From the NCBI RefSeq assembly GCF_014635725.1, contig NZ_BMDJ01000001.1, forward strand, positions 496,001 through 560,000: 64,000 nucleotides of DNA, written 5' to 3'. Shown here piece by piece: positions 18,290 to 27,146 of the stretch. The stretch comes from Pedobacter mendelii (lineage in GTDB: Bacteria; Bacteroidota; Bacteroidia; Sphingobacteriales; Sphingobacteriaceae). Each line of letters begins with the position of its first letter. The first letter of the stretch is position 1. Made by a program: the position numbers and the translations under genes. Under the pieces are notes generated by a model. The model did not search any database and was not told the origin of the DNA. It worked only from the letters and a program-made list of their open reading frames with translations.

Positions 18290-19777
18290 TCAATCTTTTC
18301 TTTTAAGCATTTTCATCAAATCCCCTTTTTCGAAGTATGCAATTGCCACAACAAAAACGATCAACATCCCATTTCCAATGTAAATATTTCTATCGAAAAG
18401 AAAAAATGAAGAGAATACAATAATTGTTGAAATGATTAAATAGATTAAAATTCTTTTTAAATTATAAGGAATAGGATAATATTTTTGACCGAGAATGTAA
18501 GACAAAACCATCATCACAAAATAAGCGAGCATACTTACCCAAGCGGACCCCATGTAGCTATACTTGGGGATAAGTACAATATTTAAAATGATTGTAATTA
18601 CTGCACCAGCTAAAGAAATATATAAGCCAAAGCGAGTTTGATCTGATAGGCGATACCAGATAGATAAATTCATGTAAATGCCAAGACAAACATAACCTGC
18701 CAACAAATAAGGTACTGCTGGCAAACCAACCCAATATTCTTCCTTTCGAATGAAGAACTTTAAAAGTTCTATGTTCGCTATAATACCTACAAAAAGAACA
18801 GATAAGGCAATTACAAAATATTTTAAAATTGTAGCGTACGTATTTTTTGCATTTACTTCTTTTGCATGATTAAAAAAAAATGGTTCTGCCCCTAATCTAA
18901 AAGCGGTGATAAATAGACTTAAAAAGATTGCAATTTTACATACAGCGCCATAAATACCAACTTCACCATCAGCTATTTCGAGTGGTAGCAACTTTTGAAG
19001 CACAATTTTATCTAAATTTTCATTTACGATAAAAGATAAATTCGCAACTAGAATTGGCCAGCTGTAAGAGAACATATCTTTAAAAAGTTTTTTGTCAAAA
19101 CGCAATTGCAGTTTAAGAAACTCTGGAAAAAGATATAACAATGTAGCAATCGAAGCAATGAGGTTTGACAAAAAAACGTAACCAATCCATTGGTATCTGT
19201 ACCATGAATTAATCCAGCTGGCACCAATCCAATTATGTTTAATTATTGAAGGCAATACAAAAAGGAATATTAAATTAAAACCAACAAAGCAACCAATATT
19301 TAAGAATTTAGCAACGCTGTATTTAAAAGGTCTGCCATCTGCACGAAGCTTTGCAAAAGGAATAACGCAAATAGCATCAACAAACAAAATCCATAAAAAA
19401 AAGCTTACATAATGCCCGTAATCTGATATTTCATTAGGTTTATTTGCTAAATAACCTGCTATTGAGGAAGAAAAAGTTAAGCCTGTTATTAAAAAAAGTA
19501 TAGAAATAAATGCGATACAAAAAAATGAATTATTATAAACTTGCTGCCTTTTATCTTCGTATTTATTTAGATACCTGAAATAGGTGCTTTCCATTCCAAA
19601 AGCTAAAATAGCATTGATTATAGAAGCATTGGCATACATATTAGTAAATATACCGTAAACACCCTTTTTATATACTGAAGTATATATTGGAGTTAGGATA
19701 AAATTGAACAGCCTTGAGAAAACAGTACTGATACCATAAACCATTGTTTGCCCAAGAAACTTTTTATATACAGACAT
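18290..19777 (-). CDS. Polysaccharide/oligosaccharide flippase (Wzx-type, MOP superfamily)
   Basis: Moves lipid-linked glycan units across the inner membrane. The 495-residue protein has about 12-14 hydrophobic helices and the N-terminal pattern GQTMVYGISTVFSRLFNFIL followed by TPIYTSVYKKGVYGIFTNMY, typical of the polysaccharide biosynthesis/MviN-like transporters of Bacteroidota. It is not linked to glycosyltransferases here; the glycan cluster of this window is 35 kb away. The ATG at 19777 starts right at the first helix. Homologues in related genomes often lie next to dut and the TPR gene; dut is absent here. Confidence 0.88.
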   Translation of the reverse strand: MSVYKKFLGQTMVYGISTVFSRLFNFILTPIYTSVYKKGVYGIFTNMYANASIINAILAFGMESTYFRYLNKYEDKRQQVYNNSFFCIAFISILFLITGLTFSSSIAGYLANKPNEISDYGHYVSFFLWILFVDAICVIPFAKLRADGRPFKYSVAKFLNIGCFVGFNLIFLFVLPSIIKHNWIGASWINSWYRYQWIGYVFLSNLIASIATLLYLFPEFLKLQLRFDKKLFKDMFSYSWPILVANLSFIVNENLDKIVLQKLLPLEIADGEVGIYGAVCKIAIFLSLFITAFRLGAEPFFFNHAKEVNAKNTYATILKYFVIALSVLFVGIIANIELLKFFIRKEEYWVGLPAVPYLLAGYVCLGIYMNLSIWYRLSDQTRFGLYISLAGAVITIILNIVLIPKYSYMGSAWVSMLAYFVMMVLSYILGQKYYPIPYNLKRILIYLIISTIIVFSSFFLFDRNIYIGNGMLIVFVVAIAYFEKGDLMKMLKRKD

Positions 19778-19854
19778 TTAGTATCAAGATAAAAATATCA
19801 GGTATCAAGATTAGCACAATAATAGCTGTTTTGCTAATTGACACTAAATGCTTG

Positions 19855-20127
19855 CTACTTTTTAAAGACTTCAAAATTACGATAGTTTTTCACTTCGCCT
19901 TCGGTTACCGAAACATTTTCTACACGAGAGCGATCAGGCCCCTCATGGCACCAGTTTACAAACTCTTCGAGAAAAATATCTTCACCCTCTGCTTCAATGT
20001 AAACCGAACCATCTTTTTCGTTTCTCACATACCCTTGAACCATCATCTGATTGGCAATAATTTTAGTAGTTTCTCTAAAGCCAACGCCCTGAACTTTTCC
20101 GGTAATAGTAATATTGAGATGTTTCAT
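19855..20127 (-). CDS. acyP: Acylphosphatase
   Basis: Hydrolyses the mixed anhydride bond of acyl phosphates such as acetyl phosphate or carbamoyl phosphate in the cytoplasm. The 90 residues show the diagnostic pattern ITGKVQGVGFRETTKIIANQ, with the catalytic arginine R22 region in GVGFRE... (canonical GVFFR) and the asparagine-bearing GYVRNEKDGSVYIEAEGE. Length and start are normal. It lies 31 bases downstream of a small membrane protein gene and may be the last gene of a toxin-antitoxin/flavoenzyme/membrane protein transcript. Confidence 0.94.
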   Translation of the reverse strand: MKHLNITITGKVQGVGFRETTKIIANQMMVQGYVRNEKDGSVYIEAEGEDIFLEEFVNWCHEGPDRSRVENVSVTEGEVKNYRNFEVFKK

Positions 20128-20158
20128 AATTAGACAAAGTTAGTTTTTTTGGTTGATG

Positions 20159-20551
20159 TTAGGATTGCTTTTTAAACTCGTTTCGTCCAAAAGAAACTAA
20201 ACCAAACGCAATGGCAAATATTGTATAAATTGTTAATGGAATTAGAAGAAAAGTAGATTCAAGGTGTTTTGAAAAGTATTTTGCGAGTGTTATAGCGCCA
20301 ACAATAAAATGTAAAAAGTTTCCGAGTGAAACTGGTTTGCTGTAAATTCCTCCAATTAGATTTGATTTTGCCGTCCAGTTTAAAATGGCAAAGCCTAGAA
20401 AAAGCGCACCAAGCATTTGAATCATAATTGCTAATAATTCAATACTTGCAAGACCTCCATATTTTAAAATTTCCTCAGGAGCAAAAGCGCATGAGATTCC
20501 TACTAAAGCTAAAAAGATACTGCTAGAAATCATTAAATATTTTGTATTCAT
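20159..20551 (-). CDS. Four-helix membrane protein, hypothetical
   Basis: The 130-residue protein has four clear hydrophobic helices (about 5-25, 38-58, 75-95 and 100-120), for example LMISSSIFLALVGISCAFAP and LLAIMIQMLGALFLGFAILN, and ends in a charged tail. The layout is common among small uncharacterised Bacteroidota inner-membrane proteins. It is 12 bases downstream of the flavoenzyme gene and 31 bases upstream of acyP, so cotranscription is likely. No catalytic motif is visible and no function is proposed. Confidence 0.75.
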   Translation of the reverse strand: MNTKYLMISSSIFLALVGISCAFAPEEILKYGGLASIELLAIMIQMLGALFLGFAILNWTAKSNLIGGIYSKPVSLGNFLHFIVGAITLAKYFSKHLESTFLLIPLTIYTIFAIAFGLVSFGRNEFKKQS

Positions 20552-20563
20552 ATATTATAAATT

Positions 20564-21514
20564 TTAAAAGAAATTAAAATTAGAGATTCGTGTTTTCTCC
20601 AGAAGAAATTCTTCCAAAATCTCATTCAGAATCTGTTTTGCTGGTTTAATTTCTTTCAGCATGGCTGATATCTGCCCAATTTCTAGTTCTCCATTTTCCA
20701 TATCGCCCTCAAACATTCCTAATTTTGCTCTTGCCTTACCAAGCAATTCTGATAATTGAATTCGGCTTGCGCCTTCTGCCTCTGCACTTGCAACCGCATC
20801 AGCAAACTCATTTTTGAGTAACCTTACCGGAACGAGCTTTTTCATTGCCAACTTGGTATCGCCTTCGGCGGATGAAATAATTCTATTTTTAAATGCAGGA
20901 TGAGCAGATGATTCCTCTGCCACGGCAAAAGCTGAACCAATTTGAACGGCATCAGCACCAAGGACAAAAGCGGCCAACATAGATTTTCCGCTTCCTATTC
21001 CGCCAGCGGCGATAACCGGAATTTTTACCGCATCTTTTATCATTGGGATTAAGCACATTGTTGTGGTTTCTTCTCTGCCGTTATGTCCACCTGCTTCAAA
21101 ACCCTCTGCAACAATAGCATCAACCCCGGCTTCTTGTGCCTTCAATGCAAACTTTGTATTTGCAATAACATGAACAACTGTAATGCCTTTATCTTTCAAA
21201 ATGCTTGTCCAAGTAGCCGGATTACCTGCCGAAGTAAAAATAATTTCCACTTCTTCTTGAATTACAACATCAATTATTTCGTTAATATTTGGATACAATA
21301 AAGGAATATTAACTGCAAAAGGCTTATCGGTTGCGAGTTTACATTTTTGAATATGCAATCTTAAAACTTCTGGATACATAGAACCTGCACCAATGATGCC
21401 TAAACCACCAGCATTTGAAACTGCAGAAGCAAGTTTCCATCCGCTACACCAAACCATACCAGCTTGAATAATCGGGTATTCTATCTTAAAAAGTTTACAG
21501 ATTGGGTTCAGCAT
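20564..21514 (-). CDS. NAD(P)H-dependent flavin oxidoreductase, nitronate monooxygenase / FabK-like
   Basis: The 316-residue TIM-barrel protein matches the FMN-binding NMO/FabK superfamily: IEYPIIQAGMVWCSGWKLAS at the N-terminus, the glycine-rich phosphate-binding IPVIAAGGIGSGKSMLAAFV and GADAVQIGSAFAVAEES near residues 170-205, and VAEGFEAGGHNGRE near 140. Members either oxidise alkyl nitronates or act as enoyl-ACP reductase II. Motifs alone do not separate the two; absence of other fatty acid genes nearby favours the general NMO-like label. It starts six bases after the YoeB-type toxin stop codon, suggesting cotranscription with that module. Confidence 0.85.
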   Translation of the reverse strand: MLNPICKLFKIEYPIIQAGMVWCSGWKLASAVSNAGGLGIIGAGSMYPEVLRLHIQKCKLATDKPFAVNIPLLYPNINEIIDVVIQEEVEIIFTSAGNPATWTSILKDKGITVVHVIANTKFALKAQEAGVDAIVAEGFEAGGHNGREETTTMCLIPMIKDAVKIPVIAAGGIGSGKSMLAAFVLGADAVQIGSAFAVAEESSAHPAFKNRIISSAEGDTKLAMKKLVPVRLLKNEFADAVASAEAEGASRIQLSELLGKARAKLGMFEGDMENGELEIGQISAMLKEIKPAKQILNEILEEFLLEKTRISNFNFF

Positions 21515-21520
21515 CAGATT

Positions 21521-21784
21521 TTATTTTCTATAATGCCCACGAAGAGAATAAATAATAATAATCTTGGATTTTACTTCGTAAATTAAACGATGCTCTTGGT
21601 TAATTCTTCTAGACCAATTGCCCGATTGTTCGTATTTTAGTGCTTCAGGTTTACCAATTCCAGTAAAAGGGTTCATTTGAATATCTTCTAGGAGTAATCT
21701 AACCCTTTTTAAAATAGAATTATTTCCAGATTTTTTAAAGTATTTTAAATCTTCTAATGCAACTAGAGTAAACTCTATTTCCAT
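21521..21784 (-). CDS. YoeB/Txe-family ribosome-dependent mRNA interferase toxin
   Basis: YoeB toxins cleave mRNA in the ribosomal A site when released from their antitoxin. The 87 residues carry the family layout and the expected active-site residues, shifted by one from the E. coli protein: E47 (GIGKPEALKY), R60/R66 (RRINQEHRLIYEV), H84 and Y85 (YSLRGHY). It overlaps the antitoxin gene by ten bases, the usual arrangement of such pairs. All catalytic residues appear intact, so it is probably active. Confidence 0.93.
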   Translation of the reverse strand: MEIEFTLVALEDLKYFKKSGNNSILKRVRLLLEDIQMNPFTGIGKPEALKYEQSGNWSRRINQEHRLIYEVKSKIIIIYSLRGHYRK

Positions 21785-21972
21785 ATTTCATCCAAACTAA
21801 CCTTAACGGTTTTACCATCTTTTGCTTGCTGTTTACTAATTTTCATCTTATTATTAAAATCAGCATTATATGGATACTTATTTTCTTCAAATGCAATATT
21901 GAAGGCTTTCATAAAAGCTTTAAGCGCAGATAGTTGCTCTTTATTTTCAGGATGTACTATTAATGTTCCCAT
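21775..21972 (-). CDS. Antitoxin partner of the YoeB-type toxin (DUF2683-like)
   Basis: The 65-residue protein precedes and overlaps the toxin gene by ten bases. It is rich in Lys and has a helical N-terminal half (HPENKEQLSALKAFMKAFNI) and a C-terminal segment ending SLDEIWK, as in the small antitoxins paired with YoeB-type toxins in Bacteroidota. A classic PHD/YefM DNA-binding N-terminus is not obvious, so autoregulation cannot be claimed from the sequence. Role assigned mainly from its position. Confidence 0.82.
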   Translation of the reverse strand: MGTLIVHPENKEQLSALKAFMKAFNIAFEENKYPYNADFNNKMKISKQQAKDGKTVKVSLDEIWK

Positions 21973-22026
21973 ATACTCAAAAATACATAAAACTTATTAT
22001 TGAACAATAGTTACCATCATAAATCC

Positions 22027-23187
22027 TTAAACTAATTTTGTTACAACATCATTTTCAATCGCAAAATCTTTTGATAGTGAAACCAAGTTTAAACCAGGTT
22101 TTTTACCAACCTCAATTGTTCCGAATTGCTTATCTAAGCCTAAAAATTCTGCCCCGTTAATCGTGGCCCATTGCAATAATTTTTCAAAACCGATATTTTT
22201 ATGCTGTTGCAAAGTTTTCATTTCAGCTAAAATATTAAGTTGGTTATTACTTGCCAGGCTATCCGTACCTATGGTTATTTTCAGGTCTTTTTGCATCCAT
22301 AAATTTACATCTGGTAATGTATCCTCGATGTATAAATTGGCTTTCGGACAAATACACCAATATAAATTCTGATGATTTTGTAATGCAAATTCAATATCTT
22401 CTTTACTTGAAACCGTGTTATGCACCAATAGTAACTTTTGGTTTTTTATATTAGGCAACCAGGTTTGTAATGATGATTTTTCGCTTGGTTGGAAGAAGCC
22501 AATATCTAAAGCAAGAAATTTATAGAGTTCTAAAAAACCACCAGTTTTATCAGTAAAAAACGAGTTTTCTTCTACTGTTTCCTGATTATGAATGCTAACA
22601 AATGCTTCATCGCTTTCAGCCTTTTCGTTAATTAACTTAAAAAGTTCTGGAGAAACTGAATATGGAGCATGTGGAACAACAGAAGCCGGCAAAGGAAAAA
22701 ACTCGTTCTTTATACCAATTGCATAATCCATTATAGCTTTAGCCCTTTGTGGATTAAAACCCATTGCTTCTACAAAGGTGTGGTAGTATATTTTACTCTT
22801 TTGCTTAATTTCTCTTGAAAAAATTTGATTGGAGATATCTCCAACTGCAACTATTCCATTGGTAAACATTTCTTTATCAGCATTTTGCATAGATGATTTA
22901 ATTTCATCATTATCTGCCTGTCTGCCAGTAATTATCTGTTTAACAAAATCTACCAAACCCGTATGATTGGGGATTTTACCTAATAAATGTGATAATTCTA
23001 AATGGCAGTGTGTGTTAATGAATCCTGGAACAATTGCACCTTTCAGTTTTTCAATATTAAGATTTCCTCCCTGTTCTTCCGGCAAAACTGCTATAATTTC
23101 ACCTTCTGAGTTAACCTCTACAATACCATTCTTTAATGGTGGACTAGAAACAGGAAAAATCCAATCAGCTGAAAAATATGTTGACAT
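22027..23187 (-). CDS. Metal-dependent amidohydrolase (SsnA/TRZ-ATZ / aminodeoxyfutalosine deaminase-like)
   Basis: A cytoplasmic hydrolase of the amidohydrolase superfamily, probably a deaminase. The 386 residues hold the metal site H60-x-H62 (GFINTHCHLELSHL), the downstream histidines in VPHAPYSVSPE, SIHNQETVEENSFF and LLVHNTVSS, and the late aspartate in TIGTDSLASNNQLN. The NTHCHLELSHL / GTDSLASN combination is shared by aminodeoxyfutalosine deaminases of the alternative menaquinone pathway and by other TRZ/ATZ-type enzymes; no futalosine genes are nearby to decide. The ATG at 23187 directly precedes the usual N-terminal strand. Confidence 0.83.
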   Translation of the reverse strand: MSTYFSADWIFPVSSPPLKNGIVEVNSEGEIIAVLPEEQGGNLNIEKLKGAIVPGFINTHCHLELSHLLGKIPNHTGLVDFVKQIITGRQADNDEIKSSMQNADKEMFTNGIVAVGDISNQIFSREIKQKSKIYYHTFVEAMGFNPQRAKAIMDYAIGIKNEFFPLPASVVPHAPYSVSPELFKLINEKAESDEAFVSIHNQETVEENSFFTDKTGGFLELYKFLALDIGFFQPSEKSSLQTWLPNIKNQKLLLVHNTVSSKEDIEFALQNHQNLYWCICPKANLYIEDTLPDVNLWMQKDLKITIGTDSLASNNQLNILAEMKTLQQHKNIGFEKLLQWATINGAEFLGLDKQFGTIEVGKKPGLNLVSLSKDFAIENDVVTKLV

Positions 23188-23312
23188 AAAGCGAATCTAC
23201 AGTTTTAGATTTACGAATGAAAATGCTGATAAAGGCTATTAGATTTTGAAGGGGGAGTATTTATTTGTAGCAGAAAAATCAAACTAAAATACCTACAATC
23301 TTAATTAAAAAG

Positions 23313-23386
<74 letters not shown>

Positions 23387-23483
23387 TTTTAATCGGGCTG
23401 AAATTATAGAAAAAATCTTCTTTATTTAAAATAGAAAATCAAAAAAATTAATTAAGTCTTGTTTAAAAAATGACTACAATTGG

Positions 23484-24461
23484 TTACCTAATTAAGCCAA
23501 TACTTTTTGAGTGCTTAATGGCTTCAGTGCTATCATTAAAAAGGCAGCTATGAATGTTTTTCAACTCAATTTTTTGTAATAATGCTTTGGTTTCTGCTTC
23601 CTTTTCGGGGCGAATGTTTCTAATATATACCGCTTCGATATTCTTTGGATACTTTTCTGCAATAATCGAATAAATATGCGGGTCTTGCTGCGAGTTATCG
23701 CCAAAGAAAATAAACTTCTGGTTTGGGAAAGCATCCAGAATTCTCATCACCCTAAGCAATTTTCCCTCATGCCCGGTTTTTCCTGTTTTAATTAAGTCTT
23801 TCCATCGCTTTAGGGTATTAAGCAGAAAAGCACCATCTGGTAATTTATTAAATCTGAAAGTTTCTAAAAGGTAATCATACAAATTCCACTCACTGCTACT
23901 TACATAAAAAAATGGATTTGGTTGGTTAGGTTTGGTATGAGACAATGCCAACTGCTGATAATGACTTCCGGCATCGGGAAAGGTTTTTCGCGTATGTGGA
24001 TTTTTGATAAAAAGCTCTCTCAACCGCCGTCCAATTGTTGCCGAATGCGAAATCATAATGGTGTCGTCCACGTCGGATATAAAAGCATACTGCGTAATGT
24101 GCGGGACATAAATTTTCCCTTCACCAGAATTTAAAACTTTTCCATTTTCATCAACTGCTTCAACAATAACATTGTGCCAGCCTGCAGGAACATCTTGAGT
24201 GGCTTCCCATTCGAACTTAAAAAAGCCATCCGCTTCGGTTTTATTATAAATGATTTGGTCAAAAAACAAAAGTCTTACTTGTATAAAAGGAAAAGGCTTT
24301 AAAACAAAGAGTTTAAGTAAATGAATAATATTTACCAAAAAACTATTGCTATAAACCTGATTAGTTTTGGCCTTGCGTTTAAAAACATGACCATATACAA
24401 CCAAATTATGTGTATGTCCATATCCATGATATACTTTTACGCTAACAGATTTATTCATCAT
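23484..24461 (-). CDS. App1-family phosphatidate phosphatase (DUF2183)
   Basis: App1-type enzymes of the HAD superfamily dephosphorylate phosphatidate to diacylglycerol. The 325-residue protein has a beta-rich N-terminal domain (1-125) and the catalytic domain with DxDxT-type motif ISDVDDTIMISHSATIGRRL near residue 130, and a downstream FIFFGDNSQQDPHIYSII segment carrying the HAD acidic motif. No signal peptide is seen. It is transcribed away from a diacylglycerol-kinase-like gene only 58 bases off, which would catalyse the reverse reaction, suggesting a joint role in lipid phosphate balance. Confidence 0.87.
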   Translation of the reverse strand: MMNKSVSVKVYHGYGHTHNLVVYGHVFKRKAKTNQVYSNSFLVNIIHLLKLFVLKPFPFIQVRLLFFDQIIYNKTEADGFFKFEWEATQDVPAGWHNVIVEAVDENGKVLNSGEGKIYVPHITQYAFISDVDDTIMISHSATIGRRLRELFIKNPHTRKTFPDAGSHYQQLALSHTKPNQPNPFFYVSSSEWNLYDYLLETFRFNKLPDGAFLLNTLKRWKDLIKTGKTGHEGKLLRVMRILDAFPNQKFIFFGDNSQQDPHIYSIIAEKYPKNIEAVYIRNIRPEKEAETKALLQKIELKNIHSCLFNDSTEAIKHSKSIGLIR

Positions 24462-24519
24462 TAATTAAAACAGAGTTTGTAATAAGTTGTTTTGATGTAA
24501 CCTAAAGAGGTTAAGCTTT

Positions 24520-25374
24520 ATGAAATTATTGTTCATTATTAACCCGGGTTCGGGTAGTCACAAAATTAATTTAAAGGAAGTAATTTCAACCCATTATTTA
24601 AATAAGGAAATTGAAACCGACCTTTTTGAATTGCCAAATGATTGTTCGATTGATAAAATAAAAAACAAAATTGATACTGCCAATGCAGATAAAGTTATTG
24701 CCGTTGGCGGCGATGGGACATTAAAACTCGTTGCTGAATGTTTACTTGGTACAGAAATTCCAATAGGCATTATTCCTGCAGGTTCTGCAAATGGAATGGC
24801 AAAAGAATTGGGTATACCGACTGATATTACTGAAGCTTTAAATTTTCTGGAAACAGGAAATCCAAAAAAAATTCATGTTGTCAAAATAAATAAAGAAATA
24901 TGCATTCATTTATCAGATTTGGGTTTTAACGCTTATCTAGTTAATAAATTCGATACTTTACCCGGACGCGGTATGTGGGGCTATGCTAAGGCAACCTTAC
25001 ATGCATTATGGAATCATAAAAGAATGCAAGTAGAATTGAAACTTAAGGATGAAACCGTAAAATCTGCTGCTGCGATGGTGGCAATTGCCAATGCAACCAT
25101 GTATGGTTCAGGCTTGAAAATAAATCCTGACGGAAAATTAGATGATAAACTTTTCGAAATTGTATTGATTAAAGATTATTCCTATTTAGAAATCCTTAAG
25201 ATTTGGATAACACGTTTACCTTTTAATCCAAAGAAAATTGAAGTTTTTCAAACTGATGAAGTAAAAATAGTTTCGAAACATAAAGTACATTTCCAGGTTG
25301 ATGGTGAATATATTGGAAAGGTGAACACGGTTGAAGCAAAGATTTTGCCTGCAGCAATATCAGTAATCGTTTAA
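24520..25374 (+). CDS. Diacylglycerol/lipid kinase family protein (YegS/DgkB-like)
   Basis: Phosphorylates diacylglycerol or a related lipid using ATP. The 284 residues show the family motifs: NPGSGSHKINL near the start, VIAVGGDGTLKLVAECLLG at ~60-78 (nucleotide-binding GGDGT), IGIIPAGSANGMAKELGI at ~88-105, and the C-terminal beta domain ending FQVDGEYIGKVNTVEAKI. The ATG at 24520 precedes MKLLFIINPGSG, a normal start. It is divergent from the App1 phosphatase and converges with a membrane protein gene, sharing four bases at the stop codons. Confidence 0.9.
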   Translation: MKLLFIINPGSGSHKINLKEVISTHYLNKEIETDLFELPNDCSIDKIKNKIDTANADKVIAVGGDGTLKLVAECLLGTEIPIGIIPAGSANGMAKELGIPTDITEALNFLETGNPKKIHVVKINKEICIHLSDLGFNAYLVNKFDTLPGRGMWGYAKATLHALWNHKRMQVELKLKDETVKSAAAMVAIANATMYGSGLKINPDGKLDDKLFEIVLIKDYSYLEILKIWITRLPFNPKKIEVFQTDEVKIVSKHKVHFQVDGEYIGKVNTVEAKILPAAISVIV

Positions 25375-25760
25375 AATAACTCTCTTTGAATTTTAATTGT
25401 AAAATACAACCTGAAAAACTCTGCGATAAAACAAATTTTAAAAAGAATATCAAACCATGTTTGGCTAAGATTTAACAATTCTGGTAGGAGCGTTATAAAA
25501 CCAACGGAAAAAATCCAAACTATTAAACGAAATGGGAACTGTATGTAATAAACAATAAATCCGAATTTTTTAAAAAGCATTAATCCAATAGAAGAAACGA
25601 ACAGCAAAATGAACATTGGCAGCGTTAAAACAACCCTAACCTGAGATAAAACCTGGTTTGGTATTTCATCTAAGTGAGTGATGGTATACCAAAAAGGTTG
25701 CGCTAAAAGCCCTATACTGATAATATCCATCAAAGCAAAAATTCTAATTGCTAGCCACAT
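25371..25760 (-). CDS. Four-helix integral membrane protein, hypothetical
   Basis: The 129-residue product is mostly hydrophobic, with about four membrane helices (MWLAIRIFALMDIISIGLLA, VVLTLPMFILLFVSSIGLML and two more). It has no recognised catalytic motif. Its ATG shares one base with the stop of the TonB-domain gene upstream, so the two are translationally coupled, and its stop overlaps the convergent lipid kinase gene. Function unknown. Confidence 0.7.
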   Translation of the reverse strand: MWLAIRIFALMDIISIGLLAQPFWYTITHLDEIPNQVLSQVRVVLTLPMFILLFVSSIGLMLFKKFGFIVYYIQFPFRLIVWIFSVGFITLLPELLNLSQTWFDILFKICFIAEFFRLYFTIKIQRELF

Positions 25761-26413
25761 TATTTACAATATTTGGCTATATAATCATCAGCTTTATCGC
25801 TTCCCAAATTTTTAACCAAGTTAAAATCTTCACAAGCGCCTTGCTTATCTCCTTGCTTTATTTTTTTCAAAGCTGTTTTTATTAAGCCATCTAGATATTC
25901 ATCATCTATACCAAGCTGAGATTTTATGGCTAAAATTTGAGCTTCCTGACCTGGTTTTGCCTGACTTTGATTTTTATAAAAGTTTATTATAGCGTTTGTT
26001 AATCCTTCTTCTGCTTCGTAAGCAACAATTGCTGCTTTAATTTCGGCATTGCTTTTTCCTTCACAATCATATCCTGATAGTTTAAAGTTTACTGGCACAA
26101 TCACTGAAATAGTGGTATCATACCCTGCCGGAACCTGCCATTTTCCACTACTCATTCTTACCAGTCTAAGCGCTTCATCATCTAAATCAGAAATAATTCC
26201 CTTTATAATTTTTGACGAGTAAACATTACCAGATTCATCTAACTTAAAGCTGATGCTTACCGTACCCTGAATGCAGTTCTGTTTAGAAAATTGAGGATAA
26301 ATGGTATTATTTTTTAGAAATGTAGCAAAGCCTGCTGACCCACTTTTAAACTGCACTTGTGCTATTGCAAAGTGGCTGCAAAAAATCAAACCAAAAATTA
26401 TAAATTTTATCAT
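25760..26413 (-). CDS. TonB C-terminal domain protein (energy transducer TonB-like, periplasmic)
   Basis: The 217-residue protein has a signal peptide (MIKFIIFGLIFCSHFAIAQ), then the beta-alpha-beta TonB C-terminal module at ~30-110 (CIQGTVSISFKLDESGNVYS, then IIKGIISDLDDEALRLVRMS), and a helical C-terminus with the motif GDKQGACEDFNLVKNLGSDK, found at the end of many Bacteroidota exported proteins. It lacks the N-terminal anchor and Pro-rich spacer of real TonB, so it is more likely an accessory periplasmic protein. Cotranscribed with the membrane protein downstream. Confidence 0.83.
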   Translation of the reverse strand: MIKFIIFGLIFCSHFAIAQVQFKSGSAGFATFLKNNTIYPQFSKQNCIQGTVSISFKLDESGNVYSSKIIKGIISDLDDEALRLVRMSSGKWQVPAGYDTTISVIVPVNFKLSGYDCEGKSNAEIKAAIVAYEAEEGLTNAIINFYKNQSQAKPGQEAQILAIKSQLGIDDEYLDGLIKTALKKIKQGDKQGACEDFNLVKNLGSDKADDYIAKYCK

Positions 26414-26452
26414 TATTCTAATTTACAAAAATATGCTCAAAGCATACGTAAA

Positions 26453-27139
26453 TTAATAAAACGAATATTTAAGGATTAAGTTTGGATCAGGGCAATTGGC
26501 TAAATATTTTGTTCGTTCGCTGAATTTACAAACGCCTGGATAATCGCCCTTAAAACCTTCTATATCATTAATAACCTGAAAATGTAAGTGCGGTGGCCAA
26601 TAACCATTTTCTTTTTTTGCACCAAGTTCGGCTATTTTTTTTCCTGCTGCGATAAATTTACCTTCATATAAATTATCAAGAGATGCCAGACTTAAATGTC
26701 CGTAAAGCACATTAAACTTTAAACCATCAATCTCGTAACTTAAAATAATTGTTGCGCCATAATCGCCAAAGTTATTATTATTGGCAAAGCTATGAACTAT
26801 AGCATCATAAAAATTAAATATTGGTGTTCCAGCTGGTGCCCAGATATCAACGCCCAAATGCAGGCGCCTGGGTTCTTCTATTGTATCAAAATGAGCACTT
26901 CTAGAGTATATCGTTCTATGTTCATCATAACCTCCAATACCATAACGTGCTTCGGCATGATTTAGCTTTTTATCAACCCAAGCAGAAAATAGGTCGGTAT
27001 CTTCAAGAATTTCATCAGTAAGTTCTCTGTTTTGCTTTGTGAAATCAAGCGACAAAAGCTTATCAAAATTTTTGTTAAAATCGATTACCTTTCCTAAGAA
27101 AGAAGCATTATCACGAATAACTTGTTCATAAGTTTTCAT
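26453..27139 (-). CDS. M23-family metallopeptidase without a signal peptide
   Basis: The reading frame opens at 27199, but the first 20 codons overlap the end of rbfA by 53 bases; the ATG at 27139 (MKTYEQVIRDNASFLGKVID) lies eight bases after the rbfA stop and is preferred, giving 228 residues. The LytM/M23 zinc site is intact: RRLHLGVDIWAPAGTPIF (HxxxD) and PHLHFQVI (HxH), so catalytic activity is expected. There is no signal peptide or membrane helix, which is unusual for a peptidoglycan hydrolase. The substrate is therefore open. Confidence 0.85.
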   Translation of the reverse strand: MKTYEQVIRDNASFLGKVIDFNKNFDKLLSLDFTKQNRELTDEILEDTDLFSAWVDKKLNHAEARYGIGGYDEHRTIYSRSAHFDTIEEPRRLHLGVDIWAPAGTPIFNFYDAIVHSFANNNNFGDYGATIILSYEIDGLKFNVLYGHLSLASLDNLYEGKFIAAGKKIAELGAKKENGYWPPHLHFQVINDIEGFKGDYPGVCKFSERTKYLANCPDPNLILKYSFY

Positions 27140-27146
27140 CAAGAAA

